DNA of 64,000 nucleotides from Okeania sp. SIO1I7 (GCA_010672585.1 JAAHGF010000034.1:1-64000); one strand, 5' to 3'; shown: positions 22,498-31,934, counted from the stretch's first letter. Numbers and translations: made by a program. Notes: a model not told the origin generated them from the sequence alone.

Positions 22498-24627
22498 CTA
22501 TTTAGTCTTTTGCCAATCTTCCAATGCTGCAATAACAAAGGTACTAGCAGGATGATTAAGTAATTGTTCAACAGCAGCAACTCCACCAGATTTTATAGCA
22601 CTTAATATTCTTTCTGCCTTAGTTTGATTATTATCAATTTGTGTAATTACTTCAGTAGCAATTTTCATTCTATCCATTGTTGTATCTGAAGGGTAAGTTT
22701 CATCTAGTTGAGCTAATAATTCTTGAATATCTTTTGCTGCTTGTGCTAAATTTTGTTGTTCCTGAGATTCGTGAATTGTTCGAGCAATTTTTGAGTCTTT
22801 AATTTCTCCTTTACCAGCTAAACCATAAATTTCTCTTCCGCTACCAGCGAAACCATCAATTTTTTCTTTGTTGGCAACTGCTCCATGAATTTCTTGAGCA
22901 TGAATTTGGTCTCCACTACTTTCTGACATTTTTGTATCTCCTTGATTACTATAATTTTCTATATTAACACCAGGGCGATTAACTGCTGCGCTTAATACAC
23001 CTTTATACCATTCAATATCTTTTTCTCTCTGTGCTAATACTGCTCGAAGTTGTTCTGGTGAAAGTGCTTTCAACTCATTATAAGTATCGAAATATTCTTT
23101 ATCTAATATTGAATGATCAGCTTCAGGTTTAGTGTCAGCTCTAATCAATAATTTGTCGTTATTTTCGCCTCGAACTTCAAAAGAACGCATTTTTATTTCT
23201 GCTTCTGGATGGTCTTTTTGTAGTTTCTCAAATGAATATGCAGCTATTCGGGGGTCTACTCCTTGATTATGATAAAGGTCTAAGGTATTCACTAAAGGTT
23301 TGAGAAACTCTGCAAACTCTCCTTCTTCAAAAAATTTATCCTCATCGGCAGGTTTTCGGCGCCGACGGTCATCCCGACTTTCTTTTGGTGGAAGTTTGAG
23401 AAAGTCTGGTCGTTTATCTGGAGGCAGGCGCATATAAACATAATCACATTTGATACCATCTAGTTTAGTTGTGGTTGTTATCCCCCAGTCTTCAAGAAAA
23501 GCTCCGGTTAAAGTTGCTCCTGTGAGGTCAGCTTGGTCTAAAAATGTTCCTACTAATTTAGCACGAGAAAGGTTTGTATCTTGAAGGTTGGCTGAGTTGA
23601 GATTCGCTTCGATGAAACTGGCATTAGTTAGGTTTGCTCCCTGGAGATTGATTCCTTGAATATAGTTTAAGCGATCAAAGTTCTGATTTGCACCTTTACC
23701 TGTTCTAACTAACTCTCTGACTTTGGAATTTTTTAGATAGGTTTCTCCTGGTCGTATGCGGTCTAGTTTGATCGTGTTTTTCCAAATAGTGCGGGTTATG
23801 TTAGCTCCTCTAAAATCTGTACTTTTGAGAGTAGCATTAGTGAAGTCAGCAGCAGTTAAATTTGCATCTCTGAAGCAAGTTCCACCTATGGCAGCAAAGG
23901 CAATAGCTGTATTACGGATAAGAGTATATTTTTTATCTTCTTTGAGCGCCCGATAAGCAATGTAAGCAGTTAACAGTGTTTGGGACAAGGCGAGGACGAA
24001 GGTTATGACAAATGCTCCAGCTATGGCTAAGGTTATGGTAAATCCTCCAGCTATGGCTAAGGCTAAGGTTATGGCAAATGCTCCGACTATGGCTAAGGTT
24101 ATGGTAAATCCTCCGGCTATGGCTAATGCTCTAGCTATGGCGAAGGCGGCTGCTCCCGCGAAGGCTCCTAATCCAATTCCGGCGGAGTATAAGACGAGTA
24201 CTCCGGAGACGGCTGAGTTTTCTATTCCTTTATAAATAAATATTATCCAGAATATAATAATGGTAATTAGGGACATCCAAGCAACTATTTGGTAATTGAC
24301 ACTATTTACAACAAGAGCTAGTAGTATATAACTTGAAAATGTTACATTAAGAAGAGCTGATATATCAACTAAAACAAAAGCACCAATAAGCAAAACTACC
24401 ACCCAACGCTTCTGTAACCCTGCCTTAGCTCCACAAAACTTCGCCCCCCTTAGATTTACCCCACGAAAATTAGTACCCCGAATATCAGCAAAACTGAAGT
24501 CTGCATCAGAGAAATCCACATCTTTACCCTTTTTACCCTTGAAAGATAGACCTCTAAGATTAGCGCCTTGGAAATTCCGTTCACCTTGTTGATATTGTTG
24601 CAATATTTTACGTTTACGCCGATTCAT
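22498..24627 (-). CDS. Pentapeptide-repeat membrane protein
   Basis: A 709-residue protein. An N-terminal pentapeptide block (about 15-70, A(D/N)LxG-type repeats such as GANLRGLSFKG) is followed by a hydrophobic region with about five transmembrane segments (75-240) that includes an internal repeat ALAIAGGFTITLAI. A second pentapeptide block (about 250-395) is followed by a charged stretch (KESRDDRRRRKPADEDK) and a soluble C-terminal half with a helical end. That end (ELLAQLDETYPSD, then SAIKSGGVAAVEQLLNHPAS) is common in cyanobacterial pentapeptide proteins of unknown function. The frame opens with ATG at 24627. Membrane localisation is clear; the role is not. It stands alone. Confidence 0.85.
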   Translation of the reverse strand: MNRRKRKILQQYQQGERNFQGANLRGLSFKGKKGKDVDFSDADFSFADIRGTNFRGVNLRGAKFCGAKAGLQKRWVVVLLIGAFVLVDISALLNVTFSSYILLALVVNSVNYQIVAWMSLITIIIFWIIFIYKGIENSAVSGVLVLYSAGIGLGAFAGAAAFAIARALAIAGGFTITLAIVGAFAITLALAIAGGFTITLAIAGAFVITFVLALSQTLLTAYIAYRALKEDKKYTLIRNTAIAFAAIGGTCFRDANLTAADFTNATLKSTDFRGANITRTIWKNTIKLDRIRPGETYLKNSKVRELVRTGKGANQNFDRLNYIQGINLQGANLTNASFIEANLNSANLQDTNLSRAKLVGTFLDQADLTGATLTGAFLEDWGITTTTKLDGIKCDYVYMRLPPDKRPDFLKLPPKESRDDRRRRKPADEDKFFEEGEFAEFLKPLVNTLDLYHNQGVDPRIAAYSFEKLQKDHPEAEIKMRSFEVRGENNDKLLIRADTKPEADHSILDKEYFDTYNELKALSPEQLRAVLAQREKDIEWYKGVLSAAVNRPGVNIENYSNQGDTKMSESSGDQIHAQEIHGAVANKEKIDGFAGSGREIYGLAGKGEIKDSKIARTIHESQEQQNLAQAAKDIQELLAQLDETYPSDTTMDRMKIATEVITQIDNNQTKAERILSAIKSGGVAAVEQLLNHPASTFVIAALEDWQKTK

Positions 24628-24705
24628 ATTTTTTATCTATTAATAATGATTTAGTAAAGGAACATTGGAAAAATGACCACTGGTTTTAAAACTCCTAACA
24701 ATTAT

Positions 24706-24817
24706 GTAGGTTGGGTTGAGGAACGTAGCTTGCTTCCCGCAGGGTAACCCAACAACAACAAATATAGCAAAAAATATAGGTATCTGTTGGGTTGCGCTGT
24801 CGCTTAACCCAACCTAC
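24706..24817. repeat. Inverted-repeat element of the GTAGGTTGGGTT family
   Basis: Left end GTAGGTTGGGTTGAG (24706) and right end CTTAACCCAACCTAC (24817) are imperfect complements. Related pieces lie near 30436-30520 and 33060-33100. It lies upstream of the pentapeptide gene start and encodes nothing. Confidence 0.6.
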
Positions 24818-24830
24818 ATTTCAAATAAAC

Positions 24831-24979
24831 GGCGTTGCTGATTCTGGGTATGATGCAAGCCCCCCTAACCCCCCAAAATTGGGGGGGATAAAACTCTAAA
24901 ATTCCCCCAATTTTGGGGGATTTAGGGGGCTTTCCCAGAACCAAATAATCGCTCATTCATACTTCAATTCAGCAACGCC
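24831..24979. mobile_element. Miniature element A3 inserted in the 3' end of the codA-like gene
   Basis: Ends GGCGTTGCTGA (24831) and TCAGCAACGCC (24979), with an 8-bp direct repeat AAATAAAC on both outer sides (24823-24830 and 24980-24987). The core holds the inverted pair CCCCCAAAATTGGGGG / CCCCCAATTTTGGGGG. Its right end supplies the last eight codons and the stop of the adjacent minus-strand gene. Confidence 0.9.
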
Positions 24980-26305
24980 AAATAAACTATCTAATTCACA
25001 ATAATCAGGTAAATTTGTATCAATAAATCCACCATTTCTTAATACCACCCTATCATGTTGAGACCGCGACAAAAGTTCGCTAAAATTCCTACCTTTAAAC
25101 AATACTAAATCCGCAGGTAATCCAACTCCAATTCTGCCAATATTAGGTAAACCAATTAAATCGGCAGGAGTCTTAGTAACAGCACAAGGCCAATCCCCAT
25201 AAGGCATATCTAAATGAGCAATTCTCACTGACATATTAAACACTTCCAAAACATCATGGTCACCAAATCCAAAAAACGGGTCGCGACAATTATCACTGGC
25301 AATAGCAACAGAAATTCCCTGTTTTTTTAACTCATGTAATAAAGTCACACCCCGCCATCTCGGAGTATAATTATCTTGCCTATTTTGCAGATAAAGATTA
25401 CACATTGGCAGACTGACAATACTAATACCAGCATCCTTAACTAACTCCAGAGTTTCTGTTACTTTTTCCGGAGTTTGTACAGCCAAACTACAACAATGTC
25501 CGCAGATAATTTCCCCAGAAAATTGATGACTAATTGCCTTCTCAGCAACCTTATGTAAAACCCTAGAATTAGGGTCTCCATTTTCATCAGTATGTAAGTC
25601 TAAATCTAATTGTCTTTCCTTCGCCAGACTAAATAATCTATCTAATTGATTATCTATATCTGAACTCATAAATGGAACCGCTCCTAATACCCCACCAACA
25701 TCGGCAATTTTATCCGCTAATTTTTCTCCAGCTTCAGTAAGATAATAATCTCCAGTAACCAGAGAAACAGGTTGTAATATTAATCGACCTTCCCAATCTT
25801 TTTGTAACGCTTGAAATACTTCCAAACTAATATTTGCCTGTTCTGCAAAACAGTCAAGATGAGTCCGAATAGCCTTTGTACCATGAGCATAACTACACTT
25901 CAGACCAAATTCCATCCGACGATAAATATCTTCAGCATTCCAATATTCTTTCGCATCCCTAGCTCCCGCATCCAAAGCGCCATTAAAACTACCATCTGAG
26001 TTAGGCGATCGCACCCAGATATGACCTTTATCTAGATGGGTGTGCATATCCACAAAACATGGCCAAACCTGGCCACCTTTGAGGTCTATTGTAGGAATAT
26101 TAGTTTCCAGAGAGGGCAAATGTGTTGAGGAGTAGACGACTTGTGTAATAAGTCCTTCACTAATTTCGATATCCATCAGTGATAAACCCTCCCTAGTTTG
26201 ACTAGGTATGTCAAAATCAGTTTCTACAAAACATACAGGTATATGAGCATTTTTTAGCCAATAGTGATGATTATCATAAATTACAGAAAATTGTTGATTA
26301 TTCAT
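24953..26305 (-). CDS. Cytosine deaminase-like amidohydrolase with element-derived C-terminus
   Basis: A 450-residue metal-dependent amidohydrolase of the cytosine deaminase group. It has the metal motif MHTHLDKGH after the N-terminal beta-sandwich, RTHLDCFAE, the LDLHTDENGDPN segment, GHCCSLA and the catalytic/metal Asp in IASDNCRDPF. The family deaminates cytosine, isocytosine or related heterocycles; the exact substrate here is unknown. The C-terminus is unusual: the final residues GVAELKYE and the stop are encoded by miniature element A3. Reading across the duplicated 8-bp target shows that the ancestral gene would have ended DSLFEM, so the insertion replaced two residues with eight. The enzyme core is untouched. 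It starts at ATG 26305; an A'-type element lies directly upstream. Confidence 0.88.
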   Translation of the reverse strand: MNNQQFSVIYDNHHYWLKNAHIPVCFVETDFDIPSQTREGLSLMDIEISEGLITQVVYSSTHLPSLETNIPTIDLKGGQVWPCFVDMHTHLDKGHIWVRSPNSDGSFNGALDAGARDAKEYWNAEDIYRRMEFGLKCSYAHGTKAIRTHLDCFAEQANISLEVFQALQKDWEGRLILQPVSLVTGDYYLTEAGEKLADKIADVGGVLGAVPFMSSDIDNQLDRLFSLAKERQLDLDLHTDENGDPNSRVLHKVAEKAISHQFSGEIICGHCCSLAVQTPEKVTETLELVKDAGISIVSLPMCNLYLQNRQDNYTPRWRGVTLLHELKKQGISVAIASDNCRDPFFGFGDHDVLEVFNMSVRIAHLDMPYGDWPCAVTKTPADLIGLPNIGRIGVGLPADLVLFKGRNFSELLSRSQHDRVVLRNGGFIDTNLPDYCELDSLFGVAELKYE

Positions 26306-26832
26306 AATATCGGTGTTGGTGAATTAGTGTATGATATTAATCTTAATTATTTAGGAGTCAACCCACCCCTCGCCCCTCCCCCTCCCCTCCTGGGAGGGGA
26401 AGTCAGGAGTCAGGAGGGAAAAAAAAGAAGGAAGAGGAAGAACAGGAGAAGAAGAAGAAAGTTTTTTGATCACTTTATATCGTTATTCTCTGATTAAGTC
26501 AATGCTCCCTACAAGGTTTGATATGTGAAGATGTAGTTGATCAATTTGAAAAGCGCTGAAAAAAATGTTCCATCTGAGCATCGTTGCCAAATATTTCTAC
26601 TTATACCAATTTCCTAAAGTCAGACTACACATAACTTGAAATCTTGGATATCAAACTTGATAGATACTTTTACAAGTGTTGTTTAAGTTTATGAAATTGG
26701 TATTAACACTTTTGACTTAATACTTTTGACTTTTGACTTTTTAAAACTTTTGACTTTTGACTTGAGCAATAAGTGCTGTATCCATGGCAAAATTAATGTT
26801 GAGAACACAATCGGCAAAAGGATTAATCTACA
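26306..26832. other. Spacer with an A'-type end and a TACCAATTTC miniature element
   Basis: An A'-type end (GGTGTTGGTGAATTAGTGTA) starts about 26309 and is followed by CCTCCTGGGAGGGG. A 99-bp element at 26604-26702 has ends TACCAATTTCCTAAA and TTTATGAAATTGGTA. TTTGACT repeats fill about 26710-26765. The final 60 bases may carry the ycf23 promoter, but no boxes stand out. Confidence 0.6.
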
Positions 26833-27576
26833 ATGATGACTGAATCTAGATTACAAACTGCATTAGAAAATGGCCAAGCTCTAAAAATTATCAGTGGTTT
26901 GACTAATTTTGATACAAACAGAGTAGCAGCAACCGTCAAAGCTGCCACCCTAGGTGGTGCAACCTACGTTGATATTGCTGCCGATCCTAATTTAGTACGA
27001 ATGGCGCGCAGTTTAACTAACTTGCCCATCTGTGTTTCTGCCATCGAACCCACTAAATTTTTGCCAGCAGTAGAAGCAGGAGCTAATTTGATTGAAATAG
27101 GTAACTATGATCCATTCTACGCCCAAGGAATATGCTTTGAAGCGGAGGAAGTATTGGCGTTAACTCAACAAACTCGCGATCTGTTACCTAATATTACTCT
27201 TTCTGTAACTGTTCCCCATATTTTAGAACTAGACCGACAAGTACAACTAGCTACTGAGTTAGTAAAAGCTGGTGCTGATATTATTCAAACTGAGGGCGGC
27301 GTCAGTGCTAAACCCATTCATCCTGGAACATTAGGGTTAATTGAAAAAGCTGCCCCTACTCTAGCAGCAGCTTATGAAATTTCTCGTGCTGTATCTGTAC
27401 CTGTATTGTGTGCTTCCGGCATTTCTAATGTAACTGCGACCTTAGCTATTGCTGCGGGTGCAGCAGGAGTTGGTGTGGGTTCTGCTATTAACCGCCTCAA
27501 TGATGAAGTGGCAATGATAGCTGCGGTTCGTAGTTTGGTAGAAGCTTTAGCTAGTGTTAGTTATGTGCAAGTGTAG
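26833..27576 (+). CDS. ycf23: Ycf23 / DUF561 family protein
   Basis: A 247-residue TIM-barrel-type protein. The N-terminal KIISGLTNFD, the central EAGANLIEIGNYDPFYAQG and the later TEGGVSAKP and VLCASGISNVT are typical of Ycf23, a protein encoded in cyanobacteria and red-algal plastids. The C-terminal GAAGVGVGSAINRL resembles the phosphate-binding end of TIM barrels. The biochemical role is unknown; the fold suggests an enzyme acting on a phosphorylated substrate. Length is as expected. Two ATGs stand in a row at 26833; either may serve. Confidence 0.88.
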   Translation: MMTESRLQTALENGQALKIISGLTNFDTNRVAATVKAATLGGATYVDIAADPNLVRMARSLTNLPICVSAIEPTKFLPAVEAGANLIEIGNYDPFYAQGICFEAEEVLALTQQTRDLLPNITLSVTVPHILELDRQVQLATELVKAGADIIQTEGGVSAKPIHPGTLGLIEKAAPTLAAAYEISRAVSVPVLCASGISNVTATLAIAAGAAGVGVGSAINRLNDEVAMIAAVRSLVEALASVSYVQV

Positions 27577-28232
27577 CTTTTAGGTTGTTTTAGGTTTGAG
27601 GTTTTAGGTGATATCATTTTTGGTAGTATGGTTTGTGTAAAACCTGAGCGATTGCCTCCGACACGCTTCGCGAACGCTACTCTTCAAGCCCTTGTGAGAT
27701 GATCGGTAGGCCAGAGCGTGAACACAACCAGAAGGGGGAAGACATCGGGGGTGCTGGTTTCCCCACTCCTCCACAGGGTGGGGTGGAAAGCACCCCCTTA
27801 CATACAGCAGTTTTCTAGTTGATGAGGTACAAAGTTTTATTGCTCTAGGCAACAGCTCCGGAAGGCAACAGCTCATCTGGGAATATAGGAATAAATAGTC
27901 TTATAGCTGTACCTCACTATCCTCAAAAGTGCTGTAAATAAATTTTTATCCGCTTCGATCAAGATGTTTGTCTACCTCCCGACTGATTTTTGATTTATCT
28001 ATTGACTATTTCCAAGGGTGCACTCCCACAGGAAACTATACATTTGGAATCATGCCATAATTTGGCTTTTCCCCGCGACGACGCCAGCTCGCTTGCGGAA
28101 TGCTGACTCCTTTTCGGGAATACGCACTCCTGTGAGGAAAGAAAAGGTTAGAAGGGAAAAGGTTTTTGATCACGCTATTATCCGGACATGATATAAAACC
28201 GCTCCTGATAGTTTGACTTGCGATCGTAGACT
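27577..28232. other. Spacer with hairpin, element D1 and GC-rich repeat
   Basis: A strong imperfect hairpin lies at 27747-27797 (GGGGGTGCT on the left arm, AGCACCCCC on the right). Element D1 spans 27803-27936, starting TACAGCAGTTTTC and ending AAAAGTGCTGTA, with ATGAGGTAC / GTACCTCA inside each end. At about 28073-28100 a GC-rich segment (CGCGACGACGCCAGCTCG) recurs inverted at about 48345-48370. A family C end (CCGGACATGATATAA) lies at 28182-28196. No convincing gene. Confidence 0.6.
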
Positions 28233-28272
28233 ATTCTCAATAAACCCCAAATTTATCGGTTTTATTGAGAAT
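28233..28272. terminator. Perfect 12-bp stem-loop upstream of the cyclitol-type locus
   Basis: ATTCTCAATAAA (28233-28244) pairs perfectly with TTTATTGAGAAT (28261-28272) around a 16-base loop, followed by TTTTAAAAAA. It could end transcription coming from ycf23, or act as an operator or leader structure for the HTH gene 260 bases downstream. The arm is A+T-rich, so terminator strength is uncertain. Confidence 0.4.
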
Positions 28273-28533
28273 TTTAAAAAATATTGATAATTAATCTCAA
28301 TTAATTAATTAGCCTCTAAACTAATAAGTAGAAAATTGCAACAAAATAATGATTTATTTAAGTCCAAACGGCTTGGTAAAACTTGCCATGAGCAAATCTA
28401 GCTTAATAACTTTTTTTATTAATAATTTATCCCTAAGTTTAAGAAAGCTAGCGTTGTATTGCTCGCCGTTAAGGTTGGGAAAAGGTCATTTCAGTTGATC
28501 TACCAATGTTGGGAATAAAAGGAAATTGAGATA

Positions 28534-28773
28534 ATGCCTAAAACAATATTTAATTTAGCAAGAATACAAGTCTCTGATTATCACCCAGTCCAACTACTCT
28601 TTGAACTACAGCAAAAGCTAGAAGGTTTTAACAGAGATGATTTTGCCGAGTTGATGGGAGTGCAACCCCAAACAGTTCGCCAATGGTGCAGCAAACGTGG
28701 TAATCCTAATCCTCAAGCTAGACAATTAGCTGGTGAAATTAAGGCCAGACTACAACGCGATCGCATCTTGTAG
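28534..28773 (+). CDS. Small helix-turn-helix protein
   Basis: A 79-residue protein with a helix-turn-helix of the XRE/Cro type: DDFAELMGVQPQTVRQWCSK (about 36-55) followed by a basic helix (PNPQARQLAGEIKARLQRD). The N-terminal part (VQLLFELQQKLEGF) may dimerise. It lies 91 bases upstream of the sugar-phosphate cyclase gene on the same strand, so it is a natural candidate regulator of that locus; this is inference from position. A GAAATTGAG-like element precedes the ATG but the ribosome site is weak. Confidence 0.7.
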   Translation: MPKTIFNLARIQVSDYHPVQLLFELQQKLEGFNRDDFAELMGVQPQTVRQWCSKRGNPNPQARQLAGEIKARLQRDRIL

Positions 28774-28864
28774 AAAATTGTAGATTGAATCTACTGACAA
28801 TGTATATCAATTAGTTCACTATATAAATTAAAGCAATTCACACTTTATCGACAAAGGAGAAATC

Positions 28865-30184
28865 ATGGTTGACTATAACATAACAGAAGAATGGACTCCA
28901 GGAAAAATGGTTGAACTCAGCACAGAGTTACTCAAACCCAGTCCATTTTATTTCGGATACGATATCAAGGAACATTTTCTCAAAGAATTGTCAAAACACG
29001 ATATAGACAAAATCTTTTTCTTTTGTGAGCAAAATATGTTTGGACTTTACGGAGAGGAACTGTTCCACGAACTGAATTCGGAATACAAATGTCTTCTAGA
29101 AATGGTTCCCCCTGGTGAGAAATCTAAATATTTCTCAGTTTTAGAACAAATATGTGAAACATTAGTCACTGAAGGTGTATCTAAAAAATCTCTATTAATT
29201 GCCTTTGGTGGAGGAACAGTAGGAAATATTGTCGGTTTGGTTGCTGGATTAATTTATCGTGGAATTAACTTTGTCGAAGTATCTACAACCATGACTGGAA
29301 TTACTGATAGTACCCTCAGTAACAAACAAGCGGTTAATGGTTTAAGTGGTAAAAATCACTTTGGTCTTTATCATAGTCCTCTGTTTATTTGGGCAGATAC
29401 AAAATACCTCAAAACAGAGCCTGCTTTTTCCAAGCGATGTGGCATTATTGAAGGGATTAAAAATGGTTTTATTGCTGAACCTACCTTTTTGGATTATTTA
29501 GAAAGAACTCTTAATCCTGAGCTTAATTTTTCTCAGCAGGAGTTAACTGACCTAGCTTATAAAATTATTCTTTCCAAACTAGAAATTCTCAAAAAAGACC
29601 CCACTGAAAAACATTATGGAATTATTTTAGAGTATGGTCATACTTTTGGTCATGGTTTGGAATGGCTGCTAAAAGGAAAACTATCTCATGGAGAAGCAGT
29701 TTCTTATGGTATGAAAATAGTAGCGGAACTAGGGCAAGAACTGGGCTTTATGTCACAAGAAGATGTAGATTTGCACCACCACTTTATTGATGATAAACTC
29801 GGATTTAATAATCCTTGGCCTGAGCACGTAACTACTGATTTATTAATGAAGGCGATGATTGCAGATAATAAGAAAACAGGGGACGACCTTCGGTTTGTTA
29901 TGTTAGAAAAAATAGGTCAATGTTATAATCCAGAAGGAGATTATTTGATGACGATTGACAATAAAACGGTAGAAAAAGTTCTGGATAATTATATTCAAAA
30001 AGCAACTGGAAAAGTTGCAGTTGAGACTGCAATTACAGAGCAATCTAACTATACAAGAAAAGTTGCAGTTGAGACTGCAATTATGGAGCAATCTAACTCT
30101 ACAAGAAAACTTGCAGTTGAGGCTGCAATTATGGAGCAATCTAACTCTACTTCTCCTAAACAGAAGTTAAAAGTTAAAAGTTAA
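28865..30184 (+). CDS. Sugar-phosphate cyclase, 2-deoxy-scyllo-inosose synthase-like
   Basis: A 439-residue member of the 3-dehydroquinate synthase superfamily. NAD-site AFGGGTVGNIVG (Gly115-117) and the metal ligands Glu196 (CGIIEGIKN), His259 (LEYGHTFGHGLE) and His275 (LSHGEAVS) are all present. The run LSNKQAVNGLSGKNHFGLYH (151-170) fits 2-deoxy-scyllo-inosose synthase better, as I remember it, than AroB or the EEVS/DDG group. Those enzymes turn glucose-6-phosphate into the carbocycle 2-deoxy-scyllo-inosose. Residues about 380-439 are an extra tail of three 19-residue repeats (KVAVETAIMEQSN-type) coded by 57-bp tandem DNA repeats. The ribosome site AAAGGAGAAATC before ATG 28865 is excellent. 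A dehydrogenase, an isomerase-type protein and transporters follow on the same strand. The subgroup call is tentative. Confidence 0.8.
   Translation: MVDYNITEEWTPGKMVELSTELLKPSPFYFGYDIKEHFLKELSKHDIDKIFFFCEQNMFGLYGEELFHELNSEYKCLLEMVPPGEKSKYFSVLEQICETLVTEGVSKKSLLIAFGGGTVGNIVGLVAGLIYRGINFVEVSTTMTGITDSTLSNKQAVNGLSGKNHFGLYHSPLFIWADTKYLKTEPAFSKRCGIIEGIKNGFIAEPTFLDYLERTLNPELNFSQQELTDLAYKIILSKLEILKKDPTEKHYGIILEYGHTFGHGLEWLLKGKLSHGEAVSYGMKIVAELGQELGFMSQEDVDLHHHFIDDKLGFNNPWPEHVTTDLLMKAMIADNKKTGDDLRFVMLEKIGQCYNPEGDYLMTIDNKTVEKVLDNYIQKATGKVAVETAITEQSNYTRKVAVETAIMEQSNSTRKLAVEAAIMEQSNSTSPKQKLKVKS
30006..30160. repeat. 57-bp tandem repeats inside the cyclase gene
   Basis: Three units of 57 bp, each containing the hairpin TTGCAGT-TGAG-ACTGCAA or a one-base variant of it. 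They keep the reading frame open and end in an AAAGTTA/AAAAGTC heptamer run at the stop codon. Confidence 0.85.
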
Positions 30185-30593
30185 AAGTCAAAAGTAAGAC
30201 TTTGTAAACTCAAAACTTTGACACTACTGGCTGGATTGACACATCTAAAATAGTGCGTTACGACTGCCAAGATTCAATTCTAAAATGGTGCGTTACGACA
30301 GACTTTTAAATCTCTGTCAAACCTTAGATGTTAGCTGTCTAACGCACCCTACTGGTAAATGGTGCATTAGGGTAAGAACGTTGCATGCAGCGTCCCTACG
30401 GGAGATGGAGAGATGGGGAGTAAAATTGTTGTTGGGTTACCCTGACGGGAAGCAAGCTACTTTATAGCTCTTAATCCGTATATCCGTGGCATAATCCGTG
30501 TGAGCACCTCAACCCAACCTACAGTTATTGCAACATTTTAGCTGTGTCACGCCACTACATTAATGCACTGATAACTGTAAAAAAGGTCGAGCA
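30185..30593. other. Spacer with degenerate repeats
   Basis: It holds AAAAGTC heptamers, two GTGCGTTACGAC segments, a decayed copy of the GTAGGGACGTT palindrome (about 30373-30400) and fragments of the GTTGGGTT family (30430-30520). A short open frame through it is made of these repeats and is not a believable gene. Confidence 0.55.
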
Positions 30594-31793
30594 ATGGAAA
30601 ACACTAAATTTCTCAGTCACAGTACAAAAATTTACTTAGACAGAAACCTGCAAATAATTATTGGCATAACATTGATAGCAGTCTTAGGTTCAGCAGGTAG
30701 TATCGGACCAGTATTGCCAACAATGGCATCAGCACTGCAAATTCCTCCAGAAAAAATAGGATTAGTGATTACAGTATTTGTTGTACCCATCGCCATTGGA
30801 ACTCCCATCTTAGGAGTATTAGCAGATCGCTTTGGGAGAAAACAAATACTCATTCCCTCATTGTTATTGTTTGCTGTCGCCGGAGTTGCTTGCAGCTTTG
30901 CTCCCAATTTTCGTACATTGTTAGAATTGCGGTTTCTCCAGGGTGTAGGAGCTGCTAGTTTAGAATTCCTCGCACTTACATTAATCACCGATTTGTATGC
31001 AGGCAAAAGTTTAACATCAGCAATGGCATTCAATGCTAGTATGATTGGCATAAGTTTGACAGTGTATCCTCTAATTACTGGAGGGTTGGCAACATGGGGA
31101 TGGCGCTATCCTTTTTTACTGCCACTACTCGCAGTTCCAGTTGTACTTGCTGTTATTTTTTTCCTAGAATTACCCTCCTTTAAAAAGCCACCAAAATTCC
31201 GTTTGAGAGTATATTTAAGAAATATTTGGCATAGTGTTAATAATAGTCAGGTATTAGGATTGTTATTTGCAGTAGTTGCTTTATTTATATTGCTATTCGG
31301 TCCTTATTTTACTTATATTCCGATGTTAGCTGGAGATGTTTTTGATGCTTCTAATGTAACAATTGGAATGATTTTAGCAACTATGGCTTTATCTTTAGCA
31401 TTTGTGTCTTCTCAGGTAGCATTATTTCCCCAATCTCTATCAGAATTTACTCTAATTAAAGTTTCATTTGTACTTTATACTTTGGCAGTAATAGTTACTC
31501 CATTCCTACAAAATATGTGGTTATTATTAATTCCTAGTATTTTGTTTGGAGCTGCTCATGGAATGTGTTTTCCTGCTACTCAGGCATTATTAGGAAAATT
31601 CGCACCTCAAGATTATCGCGCTGGTTTTATGGCTGTTAATGCGATGGTTTTATCTACAGGACAAGCATTAGGTCCGTTGTTAGCTGGAGTTGCTTTTGGA
31701 GTTTGGGGAATAGCTGGAGTTTTTTACGCTGCTGCTGTTTTTTCTGTTTTGAGTTTGGGGTTAATTAGTAAACTTTTTGTGACTATTGATTAG
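30594..31793 (+). CDS. MFS transporter (drug/metabolite efflux type)
   Basis: A 399-residue protein with about 12 transmembrane segments. The loop between segments 2 and 3 carries the MFS motif GVLADRFGRKQIL (about 81-93). The N-terminal half (ALQIPPEKIGLVITVFVVPIAIGTPILG) is typical of DHA1-type efflux carriers; a second-half loop contains PQDYRAGFMAVNAMVLSTGQALGP. It likely exports a small molecule by proton antiport. It follows the cyclase gene on the same strand after a repeat-filled 409-base gap, so a shared transcript is uncertain. A plausible job is export of the locus product. Confidence 0.88.
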   Translation: MENTKFLSHSTKIYLDRNLQIIIGITLIAVLGSAGSIGPVLPTMASALQIPPEKIGLVITVFVVPIAIGTPILGVLADRFGRKQILIPSLLLFAVAGVACSFAPNFRTLLELRFLQGVGAASLEFLALTLITDLYAGKSLTSAMAFNASMIGISLTVYPLITGGLATWGWRYPFLLPLLAVPVVLAVIFFLELPSFKKPPKFRLRVYLRNIWHSVNNSQVLGLLFAVVALFILLFGPYFTYIPMLAGDVFDASNVTIGMILATMALSLAFVSSQVALFPQSLSEFTLIKVSFVLYTLAVIVTPFLQNMWLLLIPSILFGAAHGMCFPATQALLGKFAPQDYRAGFMAVNAMVLSTGQALGPLLAGVAFGVWGIAGVFYAAAVFSVLSLGLISKLFVTID

Positions 31794-31934
31794 CCTAATA
31801 TTTAAGAAGGAAGAAGGAAGAAGGAAGAAGGAAGAAGGCTTTAATTATCGCCGAGAAAAGGAAAAATTGAATGGGGATACTTTTATATAATATATGTTGA
31901 TAATTCTATAATTACTTCAATCTCCCCTACTCCC

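Noticed and set aside
27604-27876. 90-residue minus-strand frame
   Set aside because: It runs across a hairpin and element D1 sequence, has an atypical composition (many Cys, Pro, Ser) and no ribosome site.
28865-30184. AroB (3-dehydroquinate synthase) as the identity of the cyclase
   Set aside because: The metal ligands are shared, but the KQAVNG and GKNHFG region and the inosose-type neighbours fit the deoxyinosose synthase group better. A phylogeny could still overturn this.
30285-30467. 60-residue plus-strand frame after the cyclase gene
   Set aside because: Composed of decayed copies of three repeat families (GTGCGTTACGAC, the 28-bp palindrome and GTTGGGTT pieces).
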